A stretch of 64,000 bases of DNA, from contig NZ_JARKIN010000001.1 of NCBI RefSeq assembly GCF_029351045.1, positions 3,646,501 to 3,710,500 of the forward strand, written 5' to 3'. The translations under genes and the position numbers were made by a program. Of the stretch, positions 15,478 through 23,594 are shown one piece after another. The notes under the pieces are model-generated. The model ran no database searches, had not been told where the DNA came from, and was given only the letters and a program-made list of their open reading frames with translations. Source of the stretch: Streptomyces sp. WMMB303 (lineage in GTDB: Bacteria; Actinomycetota; Actinomycetes; Streptomycetales; Streptomycetaceae). Each line of letters begins with the position of its first letter. The stretch's first letter is position 1.

Positions 15478-16752
15478 GTGAACACATCGCACACCGCACC
15501 CGAACACGTCGCCGTCGTCGGGGCCGGCATGGCCGGACTCTCCGCCGCGTGGTTCCTCCAGGAACACGGGGTGAGGGTGACCGTGCTGGACCGCGAGGGA
15601 GTGGCCGCGGGGTCCTCCTGGGGGAACGCGGGCATGCTGAATCCCGCGTTCACCGTGCCGCTGCCGGAGCCGTCCGTGCTGCGCTACGGCATCGCCTCGC
15701 TCTTCGACCGGGACTCGCCGGTGTCCGTGCCACCCGCGGTCGACCGGCACCTGTGGGCCTTCCTCCTCTCGTTCGCGCGCAACTGCACGGCGCGGCGGTG
15801 GCGGCGCACGATGACGGTGTTCAACGAGCTCAACCGCGGCTGCCTCGCGGCGTACGAACAGCTTGTCGAGGGCGGCGTGCACGCCCCCGTGAAGGACGCC
15901 GACCCGCTGGTCATCGCCTGCGGGAACCAACAGGATCGCGCGCACGTGCTGGAGGAGTTCGCGCACATGAGCGCGACCGGAGGGGACGAGGCCCGGTTCG
16001 AGGCCGTCACCGGTGCGGAGCTGCGCGCACTCGAGCCCGTGCTCAGCGACGAAGTCCGGCTGGGGCTGAAGGTGCACGGGCAGCGGTTCATCAACCCGCC
16101 CGCGTTCCTGCGCACCCTCGCGGAGGATGTGCGCAGCCGGGGCGGGGACATCGTCGAGGGCTGCTCGGTGGCCCGGGTCCGTGACCGGGGCCGGGCAGGT
16201 GTGGAGCTGGTTCCTTCCCCCACCTCCGCGGTGTCGGACCCGGTGCGGGCCGACGCGGTCGTACTCGCCTGCGGCGCCTGGCTCGACACCCTGGCCCGGC
16301 CCTTCGGAGTCCGGATGCGGGTACAGGCGGGGCGCGGATACAGCTTCACGGTGCGGCCGCGGGCGATGCCGACGCATCCGATCTATCTGGCGGGGCAGCG
16401 GATCGCGTGCAATCCGCTGGGCGACCGCTTCCGGGTCACCGGCAGCATGGAGTTCCGCGCGCCGGACGCGCCGCTCGATCCACGGCGGGTGCGCACCATC
16501 GTCGAGTCCGCCCGCCCGATGTTCCGCGATGTGGACTGGGAGGACCGCCGCGAGGAGTGGGTGGGATCCCGGCCCTGCACCGCGGACGGGTTGCCACTGG
16601 TCGGGCCGAGCCGCTCGCCCCGGGTGCAGATCTGCGGCGGGCACGGCATGTGGGGCATGGTGCTCGGGCCGCTCACCGGGCGGCTGCTCGCCGATGCCAT
16701 GACCGGCGGTGAGGTGCCGTCACTACTGCGCCGTCTCGACCCGTTGCGCTGA
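15478..16752 (+). CDS. FAD-dependent amino-acid oxidoreductase (DadA/DAO family)
   Basis: A 424-residue flavoprotein. The dinucleotide-binding motif GAGMAGLSAAWFLQEHG lies near residue 12, and the DAO-family block SSWGNAGMLNPAF follows near residue 43. A C-terminal FAD/substrate segment reads RPCTADGLPLVGPS then GGHGMWGM. DadA-type enzymes dehydrogenate D-amino acids, and related members oxidise sarcosine or glycine. A GTG at 15478 with GAGGT upstream is preferred to a GTG at 15472 that overlaps the ribosome site. It is the second gene behind the M24 hydrolase and probably acts on that enzyme's product. No membrane segment is seen. Confidence 0.85.
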   Translation: MNTSHTAPEHVAVVGAGMAGLSAAWFLQEHGVRVTVLDREGVAAGSSWGNAGMLNPAFTVPLPEPSVLRYGIASLFDRDSPVSVPPAVDRHLWAFLLSFARNCTARRWRRTMTVFNELNRGCLAAYEQLVEGGVHAPVKDADPLVIACGNQQDRAHVLEEFAHMSATGGDEARFEAVTGAELRALEPVLSDEVRLGLKVHGQRFINPPAFLRTLAEDVRSRGGDIVEGCSVARVRDRGRAGVELVPSPTSAVSDPVRADAVVLACGAWLDTLARPFGVRMRVQAGRGYSFTVRPRAMPTHPIYLAGQRIACNPLGDRFRVTGSMEFRAPDAPLDPRRVRTIVESARPMFRDVDWEDRREEWVGSRPCTADGLPLVGPSRSPRVQICGGHGMWGMVLGPLTGRLLADAMTGGEVPSLLRRLDPLR

Positions 16753-16786
16753 GCGGCTCGCCCGCGGCCGGTGAGGTGACGGCGAG

Positions 16787-17323
16787 TCAACTCCCGTCCG
16801 CGCTGGAGAGCGCCTCGGCGATCATGCGGGTGGCGAAGTCACGGTCGTCGGTGATCCGGTTGATGAGCTCGGCGAGCAGGAAGGCCGTGGCCTCCAGGGA
16901 ATTCAGCTCCTCCCGCCGCCACTCGCCGAACTGCCGGCGCCACAGGCTGGGGCTCAGGCCGGTTCCGGCGGCGACGAGCAGGCCGGCCATCGTGGGGATG
17001 ACTTCCGGGCGGACGCTCTTGGGCATCATGCGCATCGAGGCGACCAGGTTCGGGACGACGTATTCGATGACGTCCTTGTCGTGGTCCTCGTAGGCGAGTC
17101 GCAGCCACCGCATGAACAGGTAGATGAGCGTGCACGCGCCGTCGAGCACGTCGTCGAGCCCGCCGGGGCCCAGCGAGGCGGCGAACTGGCGGTCGAGCCG
17201 CTGCCGTTCGGCATCGGGCCGGGTGTTGTCGTCGTAGATCGCCTTGAGTTGGGAGTCGATCATCATGAGCGCTGCGCCCACGTCACCGGCGGGCGCGTGC
17301 TGGGGATCGCAGGGCGAGGGCAC
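16787..17323 (-). CDS. Hypothetical protein, helical
   Basis: A 178-residue protein of no family I recognise. The sequence is largely alpha-helical and amphipathic, with a hydrophobic patch around ACTLIYLFMRWLRLAY and a segment VIPTMAGLLVAAGTG; no signal peptide or cofactor motif is visible. The GTG start at 17323 is chosen because GAGGAGGAATCC lies directly upstream; an earlier in-frame ATG at 17362 lacks a ribosome site. It converges with the FAD oxidoreductase gene and lies downstream of the transporter gene on the same strand, separated by a strong hairpin, so it is probably transcribed separately. Confidence 0.7.
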   Translation of the reverse strand: MPSPCDPQHAPAGDVGAALMMIDSQLKAIYDDNTRPDAERQRLDRQFAASLGPGGLDDVLDGACTLIYLFMRWLRLAYEDHDKDVIEYVVPNLVASMRMMPKSVRPEVIPTMAGLLVAAGTGLSPSLWRRQFGEWRREELNSLEATAFLLAELINRITDDRDFATRMIAEALSSADGS

Positions 17324-17391
17324 AGGATTCCTCCTCAGGTGACCGTATGGAGTGGGCCGCATCCGTACGGTAGCCCCTCGACGGTTCGCCG

Positions 17392-17431
17392 GTCCGCCGA
17401 ATCCCGGGAAGCGTTCCGGGATTCGGCGGAC
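17392..17431. terminator. 16-bp stem hairpin downstream of the MHS transporter
   Basis: GTCCGCCGAATCCCGG (17392-17407) pairs perfectly with CCGGGATTCGGCGGAC (17416-17431) around an 8-nt loop. It is about 100 nt beyond the transporter stop and upstream of the hypothetical gene, so it should terminate the transporter transcript. Confidence 0.75.
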
Positions 17432-17530
17432 GGTGGGCGCGGCCGGGCCCGCACTCCGGCGCTCTTCCGCCCGCCGCCTGCCGCCTGTACGGGATCAGGG
17501 GGCTGCCCGGCCGCGCGGGACGGCACCTCG

Positions 17531-18865
17531 TCAGCGCTCCAACTCCTCTCCGGACCGTTCCGGCAGGCGCAGATAGACCAGCGCGGACAGCAGGCACAGC
17601 GCCGCCACGTACCACGGGAAGGCGTCCGGCATCTCCAGGTCCTCGAAGAGGGTGCCGACGTAGGGCGCGGTGCCGCCGAAGAGCGCCACCGCCAGCGAGT
17701 ACGGGAATCCGATGCCGGCGGCCCGGACCCGGGCGGGGAAGATCTCGGCGTTCACCGCCGCGGCGATCGAGGTGTAGCCGGTGAGCAGCACCATGCCGAT
17801 GCACTGGACCAGCAGCAGTGAGGTGAACGAGTCACCGACCGCGTGCAGCAGCGGCACGCACAGTACGGCGAATCCGATCGCGAAGACCAGCAGCAGCGGT
17901 TTACGGCCGATCCGGTCCGACAGCATCCCGCCCAGCGGCTGGAGCAGCATGAAGAACACGAGCGAGAGCGTGCCGGACACCAGCGCGTCGCTCTTGTCGA
18001 GACCGGCGTTGACCTCCGCGTACGTCGGCAGGTAGGACGTCCACACGTAGTAGGCGATCGTCCCGCCTGCCGTGATCCCGACGACGAGGAGGGATTCGCG
18101 GGGATGCCGGCGCAGCGCGTCGAAGAGTCCGGGGCGCGGCGCCTCGGCCTGCCGCTCGCTCCGGGTCTCCCGCGCCCCGCGCCGAACCCAGAATCCGGCC
18201 AGGCTCAGCAGTGCCCCGAGCAGGAACGGAACCCGCCAGCCCCACTGGTGCATCTGTCCGTCGCTCACGGTGGAGACGAGCAGCGCGGCGACCCCGCTGG
18301 CGACCAACTGGCCCGCTGTCGTCGAGACATACTGGAAGCTGGAGAACAGTCCCCGTCGGCCGGGGCCGGCCGACTCCACCAGGAAGGTCGTCGAGGCGGC
18401 GAACTCACCGCCCACGGAAAGCCCTTGCAACAGGCGCGCTGCCACCAGCACCACCGGGGCCAGCACCCCGGCGGATGCATAGGTGGGCGTGACGGCGACC
18501 AGCAGGCTGCTGCCGCCCATCAGCAGGATGGTCAGCGTCAGTGCCGCCCGCCGTCCGGCCCGGTCGGCCACCGAGCCCAGCAACAGGCCGCCCACCGGCC
18601 GCATGAAGAAGCCGACGGCGAAGACGGCGAAGGTGGAGAGAAGCGGAACCAGTGAACTGCCCGTGTTCTCGGGGAAGATCTCGTCGGCGATGTAGGTGGC
18701 GAGGAAGGAGTACGCGAACCAGTCGTACCACTCGACGCCGTTGCCGACCGAGGCGGCGACCAACTGGCGCCCGGTCCGCCGCGGCGGACCGTCGCGCCCT
18801 TCGCCAGTCCGGTCGGGCTGCGGCCCTTCGGCCGCTTCCCGCGGCTGTTCACTCACCCGCGTCAT
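17531..18865 (-). CDS. MFS transporter, metabolite:H+ symporter (MHS) type
   Basis: A 444-residue inner-membrane transporter with about twelve hydrophobic helices. After a polar N-terminus, ASVGNGVEWYDWFAYSFLA near residue 40 is the signature of the MHS subfamily (ProP, ShiA, KgtP and relatives). Loop motifs such as GSVADRAGRR (loop 2-3) and SDRIGRKPLLL (loop 8-9) are conserved. The start at 18865 has GGAGGG about 10 nt upstream; an in-frame ATG at 18895 would add ten residues. MHS proteins import zwitterions and organic acids such as betaine, proline or shikimate. Its place between the M24/DadA pair and the dehydrogenase suggests import of the substrate of that pathway. Confidence 0.88.
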   Translation of the reverse strand: MTRVSEQPREAAEGPQPDRTGEGRDGPPRRTGRQLVAASVGNGVEWYDWFAYSFLATYIADEIFPENTGSSLVPLLSTFAVFAVGFFMRPVGGLLLGSVADRAGRRAALTLTILLMGGSSLLVAVTPTYASAGVLAPVVLVAARLLQGLSVGGEFAASTTFLVESAGPGRRGLFSSFQYVSTTAGQLVASGVAALLVSTVSDGQMHQWGWRVPFLLGALLSLAGFWVRRGARETRSERQAEAPRPGLFDALRRHPRESLLVVGITAGGTIAYYVWTSYLPTYAEVNAGLDKSDALVSGTLSLVFFMLLQPLGGMLSDRIGRKPLLLVFAIGFAVLCVPLLHAVGDSFTSLLLVQCIGMVLLTGYTSIAAAVNAEIFPARVRAAGIGFPYSLAVALFGGTAPYVGTLFEDLEMPDAFPWYVAALCLLSALVYLRLPERSGEELER

Positions 18866-18999
18866 CGATCGCCATCCCTCCGGTGCGCTTGCCATGCGTC
18901 ACCGGGTAACCGGACTCCGCCGCAGCTCCATTCCCGCACCTCCACGGCGTCCGGCATCCGGTCGTCCTGGGCCCCGGTCTGCCGCCGCCGGAACGCTGT

Positions 19000-19049
19000 A
19001 CGGCCTGCGGGCCGCCGCCCGTCGGAGGGGGCAGCGGCCCGCAGGCCGT
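19000..19049. terminator. 16-bp stem hairpin downstream of the amino-acid dehydrogenase
   Basis: ACGGCCTGCGGGCCGC (19000-19015) pairs perfectly with GCGGCCCGCAGGCCGT (19034-19049) around an 18-nt loop. It lies about 107 nt past the dehydrogenase stop and before the transporter gene, so it probably ends the dehydrogenase transcript. Confidence 0.7.
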
Positions 19050-19155
19050 GTCGATGCCGGGTCCGGACCCGAGGCTCCGCCGCACCGGGGGCGAACGGGA
19101 GAGGCCTGCAGCCGGGGCTTCCCGACCGCAGGCGCTCACCGCGGCGCTAGGCTTC

Positions 19156-20616
19156 TCAGTGGCGCGTGGGGGGCTCGTCGGCCGTGCCCGGCCAGTAGGC
19201 GGGGAAGGCTGCGGCAGGCTGCCGCCCGGTCTCCATGAGACCGGTGTCCGGCTCCAGCTCGGTCACGATCGGAGCCATCCCGTTCGGCGGGGCGGCCGCG
19301 ACGACGTCGGTGACGGCTTCGGGGCCCGGCGGCAGCGCGGACCCGGGCGCCGAACCGGTGTCCGCGTCCGGCAGTTGCGGCTCACGGGCCTTGCGGTCGA
19401 ACAGGTCGCGGAAGGCCACCGCCGCCCCGCACTCGCCGATCATCCGCTGCGAGTTCTGCTTCGCGAGCCGGACCCCGGCGGCCCGCATGGACATTCCGGT
19501 CTCGTCCGCCAGGATCATCAGTTCGCGAACCAGGGGCCGGATCTGGGAGGCCAGCCGGCCGCAGGCTCCACTCGGGCTGACCACGTCGCCCAGGATGACC
19601 CACCAGGCTCCGGCGGCGGCACCGGTGTTCGCGATGAAGTCGGGCACCACGCCGACGCCCCGCTCCTTCAGGAGCTGTTCGGCTGCGGGAGTGGTGGGTA
19701 CGTTCGCGGCCTCCACCACCAGCTCGGCCGTGACGCGGTGGCAGTTCTCCTCGGTGATCACGTAGGAGACGGCTGCCGGGACCAGGACATCGACCTCCTG
19801 GTCAAGCCACTCGTCGCCGGGGCACACCTCGTCGTCCTCGCGCAGCGCGGTGCGGTCGATCACCCCGCTGGTGCTGCGTGCGCTCAGCAGACCCTCGACG
19901 TCGACGCCGCGCGAGGGGTTGCGGACCAGGCCCTGGGCATCCGTGACGCCGACGATCTTCACTCCGGCGCGCGCCAGGTAGAGCGCCGTGGCCCCTCCCA
20001 TCGTGCCGAAGCCCTGGACGGCGGCGCGCGCGGACGAAGCGGGGATGCCGCGGTGCTCCAGCGCCGCCAGCGCCGCCTCCGCCACTCCGAAGCCTCCGAC
20101 CAGCTCCGAGAGCTTCAGACCGTCCGTCCTGGTGGCGAAAGCCTGCCGGACGCGTTCGCGCGCTTCCTCCTCGTCCGGGGCACGGACCATGGCGGCGTGG
20201 AAGGAGGTGTCTCCGAGGCCGACCCGTGCGAAGGCGCTGTCGAGCTCGTCCTGCTGGGTCCCGAGGTCCCCGGCCGTCACCCAGAAGCGCTCCAGCAGCG
20301 GCCGCACACCTTGGAGGAACCGCTCCCGCACCCCGTCGGCCCGGGGGTCGGCGGAGTCGAAGTCGATACCGCCCTTGGCACCGCCGACCGGGATGCCGAA
20401 GGCTCCCATCTTGAGCGTCATCTCCCGGGCGAGCGCAGCGACCTCGTCGAGCGTGCACCCCGGCCGCATGCGCAGGCCGCCGGTGGCGATGCCGGACACC
20501 AGTTGGTCGATCACGACGTAGCCCCGGGCGGTGGTTTCCGAATCTCGCCACGTGACCTGCAGAAAGGGTTCATGCTCGGCAGCCTGCAGCGGCGTGTCGA
20601 CAGCGTTCTGTGTCAT
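19156..20616 (-). CDS. Glu/Leu/Phe/Val dehydrogenase family protein
   Basis: A 486-residue NAD(P)-dependent oxidative deaminase. The N-terminal dimerisation/catalytic domain has KMGAFGIPVGGAKGGID (about residues 75-91), containing the substrate and catalytic lysines of the family. The Rossmann domain follows with AVQGFGTMGGATALYLA near residue 200. A Pro/Ala-rich tail of about 60 residues extends beyond the usual end. Family members interconvert amino acids and 2-oxo acids with ammonia release. The ATG has GGAAGGGTGAG upstream. It faces away from the pentapeptide-repeat gene, across a 950-nt gap, and lies on the same strand as the MHS transporter. With the M24 and DadA-like genes it would complete breakdown of a nitrogenous compound. 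The exact amino acid is not readable. Confidence 0.9.
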   Translation of the reverse strand: MTQNAVDTPLQAAEHEPFLQVTWRDSETTARGYVVIDQLVSGIATGGLRMRPGCTLDEVAALAREMTLKMGAFGIPVGGAKGGIDFDSADPRADGVRERFLQGVRPLLERFWVTAGDLGTQQDELDSAFARVGLGDTSFHAAMVRAPDEEEARERVRQAFATRTDGLKLSELVGGFGVAEAALAALEHRGIPASSARAAVQGFGTMGGATALYLARAGVKIVGVTDAQGLVRNPSRGVDVEGLLSARSTSGVIDRTALREDDEVCPGDEWLDQEVDVLVPAAVSYVITEENCHRVTAELVVEAANVPTTPAAEQLLKERGVGVVPDFIANTGAAAGAWWVILGDVVSPSGACGRLASQIRPLVRELMILADETGMSMRAAGVRLAKQNSQRMIGECGAAVAFRDLFDRKAREPQLPDADTGSAPGSALPPGPEAVTDVVAAAPPNGMAPIVTELEPDTGLMETGRQPAAAFPAYWPGTADEPPTRH

Positions 20617-21569
20617 GTAGCACTCACCCTTCCGTTAACTATCCAGGCTTTATGTGCGAGCTTTCAGGCGTCACCGCCCGGCGGGCAGAAACCCGCTAAC
20701 GCACATGAGGGGTCGCGCGATCCTGTTCCACCGGTCGGGCGGGCAGCAATACGTGCGACGGTCGTGCAGGTTTATTCGGGCAGGCCGAATGGCACCCGCA
20801 GGGGTGTTCTTCCAGTGATCCCCAGAAAAGGGAGGGGATGGATGTACGCAGAGAACGCATCCGGTTGCGTTGTACGTAGCGACCACTGTGAGGTCGGGAT
20901 CACCCCTTGTCAAGGTGTCTCTGGAGGCGGCTGCGGCGGCCGCGTGACCACCCCCGCCCGATTGGCCCGATCGGGTGAAGCCCCCCTGGTCGAAAGGGCG
21001 TTGGGACGTCGCAGCAGAGTCGCCGCACCGGTCGGCCGCGCCCCGTCGTCCGGGCTCGCCGCCCCCCGTCCGCAAGACCCTCCCGCGGACCGCGCGGCAC
21101 CCCCGATTCCGACCGCGGGACGGCCTCCGGTGCCAAATGCGCGCCGGCGCTTTCCGTCGGACTCCGCTCGTGTTTGCCCGATTCCGCTCGGGAGCTTTAC
21201 CATTCGCCCTTTCCCTCCCTCGGCCACCGGAACAGCCGGTCCGCCTCCGCCTCCTTCCGCACGGCGCCGCCGGATTTCATCGGCGGCTCCTTCCGCAGGC
21301 CGGAAGGAGCCGCTCAGCTCTGCCTTGCCAGGAGAGCATCGACCTGTCACCGTACTGTTTCCGGAAAACTACGAGTCCCGTGACCGCCCGGGAGCGTTCC
21401 GTCTTTCCGGAACATCGCGATCCGGTCGACCGGCGGACCCGGGAGGGTGGCGACCGGTGTCGTGGAGAACCGGTCGCGGTTGTGCGCCCGGCGCTGTCCA
21501 CCGGGTATGACGGATCCGGGCGAAACCGGTGTCGCGGACCGGACGGGTGAGCGAGGCTTGTGCGGTGTG
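20617..21569. other. Long intergenic region
   Basis: About 950 nt between the divergent dehydrogenase and pentapeptide-repeat genes. The dehydrogenase side is relatively AT-rich (20635-20655, GTTAACTATCC and TTTATGTG), which is promoter-like. No coding frame has actinomycete-like codon structure or homology that I recognise. A hairpin at 21283-21313 is listed separately. A small RNA or a decayed gene cannot be excluded. Confidence 0.5.
21283..21313. terminator. Orphan terminator-like hairpin
   Basis: GCGGCTCCTTCCG (21283-21295), loop CAGGC, CGGAAGGAGCCGC (21301-21313): a perfect 13-bp stem in a stretch with no recognised gene on either side. The 3' arm also contains GGAAGGAG, a strong anti-ribosome-site match. 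It may end an unannotated small transcript. Confidence 0.5.
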
Positions 21570-22856
21570 ATGTCACGACAGTCCAGGCCCCCCGAGGGCC
21601 GCGCCGGCCTGCGCCTGTGGCCGGTCGGCTCCGTACTCGCCCTGACCTTCCTCGCCGCACTGGTCGTCGCCGCCGCGGTGTTCTTCACCGGCTGGGACCT
21701 GCTCGGCGCCCGGGGAATCGCACGGGAGCGGCAGCTGACGTCGAAGACGGTCTTCGAGCTGGTGAAGCTCTCCTTCGGAGTGGTGGCCGGCTCCGGCGCC
21801 CTCGTCGCGCTCGTCGTCGCCTACCGGCGTCAGCGGGTCGATGAGGACGGTGCCCGCCGGGACGCCACCCGCCTGCATACCGAGCGCTTCACCGGCGCGG
21901 TCGCTCAGCTCGGCGAGGAGCCCGCCGCGGTGCGCTTGGGCGGTGTGCACGCCCTGGCGGGTCTGGCGGACGACGCGCCGGACCGGTCGCGGCGGCAGAC
22001 CTGCATCGACGTGCTGTGCGCCTACCTCCGGCTGCCCTACCCGCCCGAGGAGGCCCCGGAGGGGACGGCGGTCCGCGGCCGCCATCGGCACCCGGGCCTG
22101 CACGAGGTCCGCCGCACCGTGGTCCGGCTCATCCGCGACCGCCTCCGCCTCCCGGGTGACCATCCGCACTCCTGGCAGGGCTACGACTTCGACTTCACCG
22201 GCGCCGTCCTCGAGGGCGGCTCCCTCGACCACGCGCAGTTCTCCGGCGGCACGGTCAGCTTCGACGACACCGTCTTCCGCGGAGCGGTGCTGCTCAACGG
22301 CGCCCGGTTCTGCGGCAGTACCGTGAACTTCACCGGCGCCCGGTTCGCGGGTGGCACCGCGAACTTCAACGGCGCGCACTTCTCCGGCGGCCGCGTCAGC
22401 TTCGAGGGTGCCTCGTTCTGCGGCGGCACCGTCGGCTTCGGCGCCGCGCTCTTCACCGGCTGCACGGTCTCCTTCAAGGGCGCGCACTTCGCCGGCGGGG
22501 CAGTCAGCTTCAGCGGGGCGCAGTTCTCCGGCGACCCCGGCGGCTTCCGCGGCACGGTCAGCTTTCACGGTGCCCGCTTCTGCGGCGCCGCGGTCGACTT
22601 CGACCGGGCCGGATTCGCCGTAGGCGCCGTCGATCTCGGCGGCGCGGACTTCTCGGCCGGTACCGTGACCTTCACCGGCGCGCGCTTCGCGGACGGCAGC
22701 GCCGACTTCACCCGAGCGACGTTCTCCGGTGGCGCGGTCGGCTTCTCCCACGCGCGGGGCGCGGCTCCGGCAGGGCTGGTTCCGACGGACGGCGGGCCGC
22801 CGCACCCGGGCGTGAGCCTGCCGGACAGCTGGCGCCCCGCGCCGACGCGTCCGTGA
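21570..22856 (+). CDS. Pentapeptide-repeat membrane protein
   Basis: A 428-residue protein. Two N-terminal membrane helices (about residues 20-42 and 62-82) precede a cytoplasmic linker containing HTERFTGAVAQLGEEPAAVRLGGVHAL, a block common to actinobacterial pentapeptide-repeat proteins. Residues about 205-405 are a run of tandem repeats with Phe/Ala every fifth position (for example ARFAGGTANFNGAHFSGG), which should form a right-handed quadrilateral beta-helix. The start is uncertain: the ATG at 21570 directly precedes the first helix, and GTG or ATG codons further upstream are possible. The family has no defined biochemical role. It stands alone, between a long gap and a HIT-family gene. 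Confidence 0.8.
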   Translation: MSRQSRPPEGRAGLRLWPVGSVLALTFLAALVVAAAVFFTGWDLLGARGIARERQLTSKTVFELVKLSFGVVAGSGALVALVVAYRRQRVDEDGARRDATRLHTERFTGAVAQLGEEPAAVRLGGVHALAGLADDAPDRSRRQTCIDVLCAYLRLPYPPEEAPEGTAVRGRHRHPGLHEVRRTVVRLIRDRLRLPGDHPHSWQGYDFDFTGAVLEGGSLDHAQFSGGTVSFDDTVFRGAVLLNGARFCGSTVNFTGARFAGGTANFNGAHFSGGRVSFEGASFCGGTVGFGAALFTGCTVSFKGAHFAGGAVSFSGAQFSGDPGGFRGTVSFHGARFCGAAVDFDRAGFAVGAVDLGGADFSAGTVTFTGARFADGSADFTRATFSGGAVGFSHARGAAPAGLVPTDGGPPHPGVSLPDSWRPAPTRP

Positions 22857-22935
22857 ACACACGGCTCCGCGTATTCTGCCGCCCCTGCCCGGGGGCGGCG
22901 GCGGTCTCCTCACCACCGAGAGAGAGGATGCGACT

Positions 22936-23409
22936 ATGGCAGTCGACTGGCGGACCGACCGGATCGGGAGCGCGCTGCGCGGCGAGAACCCGGCTGTGCT
23001 GCGGCGGTTGGCCTCGGGGTTCGCCGTGATCGGAGACGTGCAGTTCCTGCCGGGCTACGCGCTGCTGCTCGTGGACGACCCGGACGTGGAGCGGCTGTCG
23101 GACCTGCCGAAGGCGAGGCGGCTCTCGTTCCTGTCCGACATGGACCGGCTCGGCGAGGCGGTGGAGCGCGCCTGCCGGCGGCTCGACCCGGCGTTTCGGA
23201 GGGTGAACCTGGAGATCCTGGGAAACACGGACCCGTTCCTGCACGTGCACGTGTGGCCCCGGTACGGCTGGGAACCGGCCCACCTCCTGGGAGGTCCGGT
23301 GTGGCTCCACCCGCGCGAACGGTGGAGCGCGGAGGAGTTCCGGCTCGGACCGCAGCACGACCCGCTGCGGAAGGCGATCGGAAGCGAGCTGGACCGGTTG
23401 GACTCCTGA
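22936..23409 (+). CDS. HIT-family hydrolase
   Basis: A 157-residue cytoplasmic protein of the histidine-triad superfamily. HVHVWPRY near residue 105 is the catalytic histidine block (H-x-H-x with the third position shifted), and the preceding LEILGNTDPFLHVHV strand matches the HIT fold. Members hydrolyse nucleoside phosphoramidates or diadenosine polyphosphates. The ATG has a GAGAGAGAG purine tract 10-15 nt upstream. The gene starts 79 nt after the pentapeptide-repeat gene on the same strand and may be co-transcribed with it. The third triad histidine is replaced by tryptophan-proline in this motif, as in several actinobacterial variants. Confidence 0.8.
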   Translation: MAVDWRTDRIGSALRGENPAVLRRLASGFAVIGDVQFLPGYALLLVDDPDVERLSDLPKARRLSFLSDMDRLGEAVERACRRLDPAFRRVNLEILGNTDPFLHVHVWPRYGWEPAHLLGGPVWLHPRERWSAEEFRLGPQHDPLRKAIGSELDRLDS

Positions 23410-23528
23410 TCCCGCCGCGGGCCGGGCCGGACGCGTGCGGATGTCTTCCCACCGGTGCGGGCCGGGCGGTGCGGCCGCTGCCGCCGGGGTTCGCAGGGGG
23501 ATGACAGATCATCATCGAGGTGGCTACG

Positions 23529-23594
23529 ATGCCCGCGATGAAGAACTACTCCTCACATGGATTGGGGGAATCGTTCGCGCAAGGTGAGTGCTGA
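23529..23594 (+). CDS. Possible 21-residue leader peptide
   Basis: A short frame encoding MPAMKNYSSHGLGESFAQGEC starts with ATG preceded by GAGGTGG at 7-8 nt. Its TGA overlaps the ATG of the next gene (TGATG at 23592-23596), so translation could be coupled. No family is recognised and the stretch is short enough to occur by chance. Confidence 0.3.
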   Translation: MPAMKNYSSHGLGESFAQGEC

